Below, one piece after another: positions 1 to 5,007 of a DNA stretch of 5,007 nucleotides. Numbering within the stretch: the first letter of the stretch is position 1; each line of letters opens with the position of its first letter. The stretch spans positions 1 to 5,007 of the forward strand of contig CAMCPC010000113.1 in NCBI GenBank assembly GCA_945876665.1, written 5' to 3'. A model generated the notes under the pieces. That model did not search any database. It had not been told where the DNA came from and saw only the letters and a list, made by a program, of their open reading frames with translations. Origin of the DNA: an uncultured Oscillospiraceae bacterium (lineage in GTDB: Bacteria; Bacillota; Clostridia; UBA1381). Position numbers and translations under genes: made by a program.

Positions 1-1221
1 TGCCGCCTTTATAATTTCCTTTGCATTTTCCGTTTTAACCACTATATGCAGTCCCGCCCTTTCGCCGCTTATTTTAACGTCAAAATCCGAAAGAGCGGCA
101 AGCAGCTTATCGCGTCTTTTCCTATATATATTCTTAACGCGGCTTAAGTGCCTTGAAAAGTATCCGTCAGAAATAAATTTATCAAGCGTGTGCTGTTCAA
201 ACCTCGCCACAGTTGACGAATAGGCTTTGAAGCGTTCCTCAAATTTTTTCAATATTTCTTTCGGAAGCACCATATACGCTATTCTTATGGACGGCGCAAG
301 CACTCTCGAAAATGTGCTCAGATATATAACCTTATCACTGTTTGTCAGCCCCTGCATTGCCGGCACAGGCTTTACGGAAAAATTAAATTCACTGTTATAG
401 TCGTCCTCTATTATATATCTTCTGTCGCTCTCCTCTGCCCATGACAAAAGCTCCATACGTCTGCCTATCGGCATAACCGCTCCTGTCGGGAACTGATGCG
501 ACGGCGTGACGTACACAATATCAGAATTTGTTTCTTTCAGCTTATCAATGCAAAGACCGTGTTCATCAACATCTATATAATTTATTTTGCGGTTATTGTT
601 TTTAAGTATTGCCGTAATCTTCCTGTATCCCGGATTTTCCACCGCAAAAACACTTTTTCTGTCAAAAAGCTCCGTAAGCAGCATTGTAAGATATTCTATA
701 CCTGCTCCCACAACTATCTGCGCAGGCGAACACTGTACGCCGCGGAACTCGTGCAGATACTTTGCTATGCTCTCACGCAGCTCATAATCACCTTTTACAT
801 CGCCCGCGTTAAGGTATTCGGGATTTGAGTACATGACCTCCTTTGAAAGCTTTACCCATGTGGAGTACGGAAAGGAATTTACATCAACGGTATTTGTACG
901 AAAATCCGTCTTATATATCCGTTTCTCCTGCTTTTCCTCGGCATATTCAAAATTCCTGTCACCCACAGGCGCTTCCACGCGGCACACATAATATCCGCTT
1001 CTCGGCACGCTCCTAAGATACCCCTCCTCTGCAAGTATGGAATATGCTGTTTCCACTGTGTTCACGCTTATTCCAAGGTATTTTGCAAGCGCTTTTTTGG
1101 ACGGCATACGCTCATTTTCCTCTAAATCTTTATTGTGTATCTCCCTTACAACATAGCTGTAAAGCTGTTCATACAAAGGCTTTTTTGAATTTTTATCGGC
1201 TGTAAATATAAAATTAAACAT
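1..1221 (-). CDS. pdxR: PdxR-like MocR/GntR-family regulator of vitamin B6 synthesis (3' end cut off by window edge)
   Basis: The frame is open from ATG at 1221 to base 1, giving 407 residues and no stop; MocR proteins are usually about 450-500, so some 60 C-terminal residues lie outside. Residues about 15-79 form a GntR-type winged helix (KPLYEQLY, MPSKKALAKYLGIS, NTVETAYSILAEEGYL, RSGYYV). After a linker (about 80-115) comes a fold-type I aminotransferase-like domain: VGAGIEYL (171-178), ENPGYRK (195-201), TPSHQFPTGAVMP (239-251), EDDYNSEF (272-279), STFSRVLAPSIRIAY (302-316) and AGLH (389-392). Asp273 and Tyr275 match the GabR PLP-pocket residues Asp279 and Tyr281, but the expected Schiff-base lysine (GabR Lys312) is Arg306. 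The divergent position next to pdxST supports a role as PLP-responsive activator of pdxST, by family analogy. It is a cytosolic DNA-binding protein without signal peptide. The PdxR assignment comes mainly from context; another MocR subfamily is possible. Confidence 0.87.
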   Translation of the reverse strand, partial: MFNFIFTADKNSKKPLYEQLYSYVVREIHNKDLEENERMPSKKALAKYLGISVNTVETAYSILAEEGYLRSVPRSGYYVCRVEAPVGDRNFEYAEEKQEKRIYKTDFRTNTVDVNSFPYSTWVKLSKEVMYSNPEYLNAGDVKGDYELRESIAKYLHEFRGVQCSPAQIVVGAGIEYLTMLLTELFDRKSVFAVENPGYRKITAILKNNNRKINYIDVDEHGLCIDKLKETNSDIVYVTPSHQFPTGAVMPIGRRMELLSWAEESDRRYIIEDDYNSEFNFSVKPVPAMQGLTNSDKVIYLSTFSRVLAPSIRIAYMVLPKEILKKFEERFKAYSSTVARFEQHTLDKFISDGYFSRHLSRVKNIYRKRRDKLLAALSDFDVKISGERAGLHIVVKTENAKEIIKAA

Positions 1222-1227
1222 AATTGA

Positions 1228-1233
1228 TCCTTT
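1228..1233 (-). promoter_or_regulatory. Ribosome binding site that decides the pdxR start
   Basis: Reading the minus strand, AAAGGA lies six bases before the ATG at 1221. An in-frame alternative ATG exists at 1245 (it would add MVRWKGSI), but it has only a GGGG run as a possible ribosome site, and the added residues do not look like a typical MocR N-terminus. The 1221 start is therefore preferred. Confidence 0.6.
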
Positions 1234-1261
1234 CCATCGCACCATCTGACCCCATAAAAAA

Positions 1262-1291
1262 GTTGTATTTTGGTACTTTTAATAGCGTCAA
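1262..1291 (-). promoter_or_regulatory. Probable pdxR promoter
   Basis: On the minus strand, TTGACG (1291-1286) matches five of six bases of the -35 consensus. It is followed after 18 bases by TACAAC (1267-1262), four of six of the -10 consensus. Transcription would begin near 1255, leaving a leader of roughly 35 bases before the pdxR ATG. The elements interleave with the pdxST promoter and the repeats between them, which would allow autoregulation. The prediction is by eye and the -10 is weak. Confidence 0.45.
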
Positions 1292-1295
1292 TCAG

Positions 1296-1304
1296 TGGTA
1301 TAAT
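1296..1304 (+). promoter_or_regulatory. Extended -10 promoter of pdxST
   Basis: TGGTATAAT contains a consensus TATAAT at 1299-1304 preceded by the TGn extension at 1296-1298. No good -35 hexamer sits 16-18 bases upstream; the bases there are T-rich (CTTTTA or TTTTAA). Transcription would start near 1311, giving a leader of about 40 bases. A strong -10 with a poor -35 fits a promoter that needs an activator bound just upstream, as expected for PdxR, but this is inferred. Confidence 0.65.
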
Positions 1305-1350
1305 TATAAACAATCCAAAGGATAAAGTCAATATATAGGAGGAAAAAATT

Positions 1351-2229
1351 ATGAGTACAAGTTCACAGTTTGAGCTGAACAAAAACCTTGCCCAGATGTT
1401 AAAGGGCGGAGTTATAATGGACGTTACAACACCGGAGCAGGCTAAAATCGCAGAGGAAGCAGGCGCATGCGCAGTAATGGCGCTTGAGCGTATTCCTGCC
1501 GATATCCGCGCGGCAGGCGGTGTTTCAAGAATGAGCGACCCTAAGATGATAAAGGGTATTCAGGAGGCAGTTTCAATTCCTGTTATGGCAAAGTGCCGTA
1601 TAGGTCATTTTGCGGAAGCAAGAATTTTACAGGCAATCAAGATTGACTACATTGATGAAAGCGAAGTTCTTTCACCTGCCGATGATAAGTACCACATTGA
1701 CAAGAGAGATTTTAAAGTTCCTTTCGTATGCGGCGCAAAGGATTTGGGAGAAGCTTTAAGAAGAATTAACGAGGGCGCAGCCATGATAAGAACAAAGGGC
1801 GAGCCGGGTACAGGTGACGTTGTTCAGGCAGTACGTCACATGAGAATGATGATGTCAGAAATCAGACGTATACAGAATATGTCAAATGATGAGCTATACG
1901 AAGCAGCAAAGCAGCTGCAGGTACCGTTTAACCTTGTAGAGTATGTTCACGAGAACGGCAAGCTTCCTGTAGTTAACTTCGCAGCAGGCGGCGTTGCTAC
2001 TCCTGCCGATGCGGCTCTTATGATGCACCTTGGCGCAGAGGGCGTATTCGTTGGTTCGGGTATATTCAAGTCAGGCAACCCTGCAAAGCGCGCGTCTGCT
2101 ATCGTACAGGCTGTTACTAACTATCAGGACGATGAGCTTCTTGCAAAGCTTTCAGAGGATCTGGGTGAAGCAATGGTTGGTATAAACGAAAACGAAATCG
2201 CACTACTTATGGCGGAGCGTGGTAAATAA
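1351..2229 (+). CDS. pdxS: Pyridoxal 5'-phosphate synthase, synthase subunit PdxS
   Basis: This 292-residue protein is full length for the PdxS (SNZ/Pdx1) family. PdxS is a TIM-barrel enzyme that condenses ribose 5-phosphate, glyceraldehyde 3-phosphate and ammonia to PLP, and in the family it assembles as a cytosolic dodecamer decorated with PdxT. All key residues fall at the same numbers as in Bacillus: Asp24 (GGVIMD), Lys81 in MAKCRIGH, which forms the ribose 5-phosphate adduct, and Lys149 in [10 protein letters not shown], the second catalytic lysine. The phosphate-binding segments [14 protein letters not shown] and GVFVGSGIF are present. The start is secure: AGGAGG at 1337-1342 ends eight bases before the ATG. 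It is the first gene of a two-gene operon with pdxT and is preceded by an extended -10 promoter, divergent from the pdxR-like regulator. Nothing is truncated or unusual. Confidence 0.98.
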   Translation: MSTSSQFELNKNLAQMLKGGVIMDVTTPEQAKIAEEAGACAVMALERIPADIRAAGGVSRMSDPKMIKGIQEAVSIPVMAKCRIGHFAEARILQAIKIDYIDESEVLSPADDKYHIDKRDFKVPFVCGAKDLGEALRRINEGAAMIRTKGEPGTGDVVQAVRHMRMMMSEIRRIQNMSNDELYEAAKQLQVPFNLVEYVHENGKLPVVNFAAGGVATPADAALMMHLGAEGVFVGSGIFKSGNPAKRASAIVQAVTNYQDDELLAKLSEDLGEAMVGINENEIALLMAERGK

Positions 2230-2792
2230 TGAGAATTGGTATATTGGCGCTTCAGGGTGCTTTTATCGAACACAAGTACGCGCTTGACAAGTTAGGTGTT
2301 GAGTCCTTTGAAATACGTCAGAAAAGGGATATTGAAAAGCCGTTTGACGCTCTTATAATCCCCGGCGGCGAGAGCACCGTAATCGGCAAGCTGCTGCATA
2401 AGCTTGACCTTTTCGAGCCGATTAAAAAGATGATTGAGGACGGTATGCCCGTATGGGGTACTTGCGCGGGACTTATTCTTCTTGCAAAAAACATTGTCGG
2501 CGAGGACGCACATCTCGGACTTATGGATATGACTGTAAAGCGCAATGCTTACGGCAAGCAGATAGACAGCTTTTCACAGGAGGTTGTCATTCCGGAGGTT
2601 TCCGAAAATCCATTTCCGCTCGTATTCATACGCGCGCCTTGGATTGAAAGTGTCGGCGAAAATGTAAATGTACTTTGTGAACTTAACGGTCACATCGTTG
2701 CCGCAAGACAGGATAATATGCTTGTGACATCATTCCACCCTGAGCTTACGGATAATACCGCATTTACGGAGTATTTTCTGAAAATGATATAA
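2229..2792 (+). CDS. pdxT: Pyridoxal 5'-phosphate synthase, glutaminase subunit PdxT
   Basis: This 187-residue class I glutamine amidotransferase (SNO/Pdx2 family, usual length about 190) hydrolyses glutamine and channels ammonia to PdxS. The complete triad is visible: Cys79 in VWGTCAGLILLA, and His170 and Glu172 in SFHPEL. The PdxT signature PGGEST is at 45-50, and the family segment FIRAPWIE is at 133-140. The ATG overlaps the last base of the pdxS stop (TAATG), so the two are translationally coupled in one operon; GGAG at 2214-2217, inside pdxS, can serve as ribosome site 11 bases before the start. The TAA stop lies in the left arm of the terminator palindrome. It is a cytosolic protein, intact and ordinary for the family. 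Confidence 0.98.
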   Translation: MRIGILALQGAFIEHKYALDKLGVESFEIRQKRDIEKPFDALIIPGGESTVIGKLLHKLDLFEPIKKMIEDGMPVWGTCAGLILLAKNIVGEDAHLGLMDMTVKRNAYGKQIDSFSQEVVIPEVSENPFPLVFIRAPWIESVGENVNVLCELNGHIVAARQDNMLVTSFHPELTDNTAFTEYFLKMI

Positions 2793-2830
2793 CAAAAAAA
2801 TGAGGCTTCAAGCCTCATTTTTTGTTATAT
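2787..2830. terminator. Shared bidirectional intrinsic terminator between convergent operons
   Basis: TGAGGCTT (2801-2808) pairs with AAGCCTCA (2810-2817) around C2809; in RNA the loop would open to a few bases. An A7 run (2794-2800) flanks it on the left and a T6 run (2818-2823) on the right, so each strand has a GC-containing hairpin followed by a U tract. The symmetry continues outward, with one unpaired A, through ATATAAC (2787-2793) and GTTATAT (2824-2830). The pdxT stop (2790-2792) and the stop of the opposing oxidoreductase gene (2825-2827) sit in mirrored positions in the arms, leaving only 32 bases between genes. Confidence 0.93.
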
Positions 2831-4393
2831 GTTGTTTGTCGCTATTGCTTCCGCGACCTTTATTCCGTCCACCGCGGCGGACATTATGCCGCCGGCGTAG
2901 CCTGCGCCCTCGCCGCATGGATACAGTCCCTTTATATTAGATTGCAGCGTTTTCTTGTCGCGCAAAATTCTCACCGGTGACGACGAACGTGTTTCGGGTG
3001 CTGTTATAACTGCACCATTATCTGCAAAGCCATGCAGCTTATTATCCATTTTCACAATCGCCTCACGCATGGAATCCGTTATATACTTAGGGAAAACCCT
3101 GTCAAGGCTCGTCCATGTAACTCCCGGACGGTATGACGGTTCTACGTTGTTTTCATGATTGCCTGTGCCGAGAAATTCGCCGACACTCTGACATGGCGCA
3201 TGATAATTCTTTCCGCCTGCCTCAAATGCACGCTTTTCAATTTCACGCTGAAAATACATTCCCGCAAGAGGGTCATCTGTTTCAAAATCTTCGGGCGTCA
3301 CATTTACAAGCAGCGCGCTGTTGGCATTTTTGCCGTCACGCGCAAAATAACTCATGCCGTTAGTCACCACTCCGCCCTCCTCAGAGGCGGACGCAACAAC
3401 AGTACCTCCCGGACACATACAAAATGTATACACTCCCCTGCCGCTGTCTAAATGCACCGCCATTTTATAATCGGCAGCAGGAAGTCTTTTATTATTTTTC
3501 CCGTACTGACTTTTATTAATCATTTCCTGCGAATGTTCAATTCTCGCACCCACCGAAAAGCTTTTCTGTTCCATTGACACATCTGAATTTTTCAGCATTT
3601 CAAATGTATCACGCGCGCTGTGTCCTATCGCAAGCACAATATTATCAGTTTCAATTTCATATTCGCCGTTTTCGTCCATGACAATCGCCGCGCATACTCT
3701 GCCACAGCTTCTCTTTATACCTATAAGCTGATTTGAAAACCTTACCTCACCGCCGAGATGTATGATTTCCTCGCGTATTGAAGCTACCATTTTATAAAGA
3801 TTATCAGTTCCGACGTGCGGCTTTGAATAATAAAGTATTTCCTTGGGCGCGCCATGCGCGTGAAATTCCTCAAGCACTTTTTGGATACGAAAATCCTTTA
3901 TTCCTGTGGTCAGCTTGCCGTCCGAAAATGTCCCCGCGCCGCCCTCGCCGAACTGCACGTTTGACGATGTGTTAAGCACGCCTGTTTCCCAGAATTCCTC
4001 CACGTCCTGTTTTCTCTCCTCAACGCGTTTGCCCCTTTCGAGCATTATAACCTTGTAACCGTTCTGAGAAAGCGTAAGTCCGCACATAAGTCCCGCAGGC
4101 CCTGTACCGACTATTATTATCGGTTTTTCTGTTGACTTGCCTTTCGGGAATACATAAGGCTTTTTTTCTACAAGCTGCGCGTTCTTAAATTTCTTTACAA
4201 GCTGTTTTTCGTTTTCGACCTCCACATCAACCGAATATACATAATATATATCCGGTTTTCTGCGCGCGTCTATTGACTTTTTGGATATTTCAAAGGATTT
4301 GACATTCTTTACACCAAGGTGCTTTAAAACCTTTTTCCTAAGGTCTGATTCCGTGTCATCAAGACCTAATTTAATATCTGATATTCTTATCAT
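2825..4393 (-). CDS. Uncharacterized FAD-dependent oxidoreductase (COG2509-like)
   Basis: This 522-residue cytosolic protein has an N-terminal domain of about 85 residues, alpha/beta in appearance, found in this family ahead of the flavin domain. A Rossmann FAD-binding motif follows: IIIVGTGPAGLMCGL (92-106) with Glu119 in VIMLERG as the ribose-binding acid. Further family marks are QFGEGGAGTFSDGKL (147-161), LAIGHSARDTF (254-264), the second dinucleotide-type strand; CMCPGG (325-330), with two cysteines; TAPETRSSSPVRILRD (464-479); and the C-terminal flavin-contact segment GLYPCGEGAGYAGGI (489-503). The substrate is unknown, and no specific reaction should be assigned. The start at 4393 has GAGGT (4403-4399) five bases before it; this overlaps the stop of the upstream SGNH hydrolase gene, eight bases away, so the two are probably one operon. 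The gene converges on pdxT and shares its terminator. It appears intact. Confidence 0.9.
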   Translation of the reverse strand: MIRISDIKLGLDDTESDLRKKVLKHLGVKNVKSFEISKKSIDARRKPDIYYVYSVDVEVENEKQLVKKFKNAQLVEKKPYVFPKGKSTEKPIIIVGTGPAGLMCGLTLSQNGYKVIMLERGKRVEERKQDVEEFWETGVLNTSSNVQFGEGGAGTFSDGKLTTGIKDFRIQKVLEEFHAHGAPKEILYYSKPHVGTDNLYKMVASIREEIIHLGGEVRFSNQLIGIKRSCGRVCAAIVMDENGEYEIETDNIVLAIGHSARDTFEMLKNSDVSMEQKSFSVGARIEHSQEMINKSQYGKNNKRLPAADYKMAVHLDSGRGVYTFCMCPGGTVVASASEEGGVVTNGMSYFARDGKNANSALLVNVTPEDFETDDPLAGMYFQREIEKRAFEAGGKNYHAPCQSVGEFLGTGNHENNVEPSYRPGVTWTSLDRVFPKYITDSMREAIVKMDNKLHGFADNGAVITAPETRSSSPVRILRDKKTLQSNIKGLYPCGEGAGYAGGIMSAAVDGIKVAEAIATNNI

Positions 4394-4401
4394 AATCTAC
4401 C

Positions 4402-5007
4402 TCAAAACAGAATTGATTTAATTTTTGCCGCCATCGCAGTTGCAAGCTTTTCATGTTCAGCCGTATCCATATGTACACCGTCTACGCTCGAAGCCGCTGC
4501 CGCCTTTGACGCATCAAGGAAGTGTACTCCCTCCTGCTGTGCAACAGCAGAAATATTTTGCGCAAAGCTCTTTGACTTTATAACCGCCGACATATTATAC
4601 TGGTCCTTGAAAAGCGGATTTTTAGTAACATAATCACGCACAAGTATAGGCGATACAAGTAAAATCTGCGGCTTATCATTCCCGAATTTAGCGTGACACT
4701 CTTTTACATATGTTCTTAGTGTGTTTGCTGTTTCCTCCGCAGAGCAGTCAAAATAGTTGAGCAAATCATTTGTGCCGAGCATTATTATAATCAAGTTAAA
4801 TTCATTCTCCCCTTGCAAATACCTTTCGCGGAAGGTTACAAGTCCGTTTGTTTCGGGCATATCGGGAACATCAAATTTAGTCGCCCTGCCGCATCTGCCG
4901 TCCTCTGTAATTTCAAAATCCGGCAGCATTTCTCCAAGCATAACCGTCCATCGTCTTTCAAGCTGTGAACAGTCTACAGGATTATGTCCCCATGTATTTG
5001 AATCGCC
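4402..5007 (-). CDS. SGNH/GDSL-family hydrolase (arylesterase-like), 5' end beyond window edge
   Basis: The frame is open from the right edge to a TGA at 4404-4402, giving 201 visible residues. An ATG at 4941 is not the true start, because the reading frame continues upstream and encodes GDSNTWGHNP at the very edge, which is the block I motif with the nucleophilic serine (visible residue 3). Block II is probably GRCGRAT, block III is MLGTNDL (GTND at 78-81) with the oxyanion asparagine, and block V is DGVHMD (Asp176, His179), completing the Ser-Asp-His set. ERRWTVML resembles the segment after block I in bacterial arylesterases of this family. Only a few N-terminal residues are probably missing, so no signal peptide can be judged. 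The family hydrolyses esters of varied acids; the substrate here is unknown. The stop lies eight bases before the oxidoreductase start, suggesting co-transcription. Confidence 0.92.
   Translation of the reverse strand, partial: GDSNTWGHNPVDCSQLERRWTVMLGEMLPDFEITEDGRCGRATKFDVPDMPETNGLVTFRERYLQGENEFNLIIIMLGTNDLLNYFDCSAEETANTLRTYVKECHAKFGNDKPQILLVSPILVRDYVTKNPLFKDQYNMSAVIKSKSFAQNISAVAQQEGVHFLDASKAAAASSVDGVHMDTAEHEKLATAMAAKIKSILF

Larger units (their letters stand above)
1258..1305. promoter_or_regulatory. Candidate PdxR operator: repeated KGTAY elements and an inverted repeat
   Basis: Three same-strand copies of a KGTAY core are visible: TGTAT (1264-1268), GGTAC (1272-1276) and GGTAT (1297-1301). 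The outer copies share eight of eleven bases (AGTTGTATTTT at 1261 and AGTGGTATAAT at 1294) and lie 33 bases apart, about three helical turns. AAAAGT (1258-1263) and ACTTTT (1275-1280) form an inverted repeat around an 11-base centre. MocR regulators such as GabR and PdxR are known to bind paired repeats between divergent genes, so this is the natural place for the site. The third copy overlaps the -10 element and may be only promoter sequence. Assignment to PdxR is inference. Confidence 0.4.

Noticed and set aside
496..828. Plus-strand open frame of 110 codons, and a shorter one at 587-787
   Set aside because: Antisense to the well-supported regulator coding region; the translation has no recognizable domain and no clear ribosome site.
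1243..1245. Alternative in-frame ATG for the pdxR-like gene
   Set aside because: It lacks a convincing ribosome binding site, while the ATG at 1221 has AAAGGA six bases upstream and gives the typical N-terminus.
1234..1246. Short direct repeat CCATC (1234-1238 and 1242-1246) in the pdxR leader
   Set aside because: Five bases repeated twice is too short to separate from chance; it is next to the ribosome site and may have no role.
1146..1382. Minus-strand open frame across the divergent control region
   Set aside because: It overlaps both the regulator N-terminus and the pdxS start in other frames; although hydrophobic in part, it is AT-rich promoter DNA read by chance.
2292..2545. Minus-strand frames inside pdxT
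   Set aside because: Shadows of pdxT, whose catalytic triad and operon position are unambiguous.
2955..3975. Several plus-strand open frames of 65-98 codons opposite the oxidoreductase gene
   Set aside because: No family features or convincing ribosome sites; they arise from the complement of a long, well-supported coding region.

Overview
The window looks like chromosomal DNA of a low-to-moderate GC Gram-positive anaerobe, most likely a gut Clostridia-type Firmicute. This rests on AT-leaning intergenic DNA, a strong AGGAGG ribosome binding site, the DXP-independent vitamin B6 route (pdxS-pdxT) with a divergent MocR-type regulator, and a FAD-dependent oxidoreductase of a type common in Clostridia. 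Genus cannot be fixed from the sequence alone. All DNA is densely coding; no gap between genes exceeds about 130 bases. I see no mobile element, CRISPR array, RNA gene or origin.

Layout: (1) 1-1221, minus strand, a PdxR-like regulator (GntR winged helix plus aminotransferase-like domain), cut off at the left edge before its stop. (2) 1222-1350, a divergent control region with an extended -10 promoter for pdxST, a probable pdxR promoter, and repeated KGTAY-type elements plus an AAAAGT/ACTTTT inverted repeat that may be the regulator's operator. (3) 1351-2792, plus strand, pdxS and pdxT overlapping by one base; together they encode PLP synthase. (4) 2787-2830, a near-perfect palindrome acting as a shared bidirectional terminator, with the stop codons of both converging genes inside its arms. 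(5) 2825-4393, minus strand, a 522-residue FAD-dependent oxidoreductase of uncharacterized function (COG2509-like). (6) 4402-5007, minus strand, an SGNH/GDSL hydrolase whose start lies beyond the right edge; it is 8 bases upstream of the oxidoreductase and probably co-transcribed with it.

How it works together: PdxS makes the PLP ring from ribose 5-phosphate, glyceraldehyde 3-phosphate and ammonia, and PdxT supplies the ammonia from glutamine. The divergent regulator would be expected to sense PLP and control pdxST and itself. The most notable point is that the position expected to hold the PLP-binding lysine of this regulator (TFSK in the family) reads TFSR (Arg306), although the other visible pocket residues are kept. 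I found no clear evidence of a wholly new multi-gene system.
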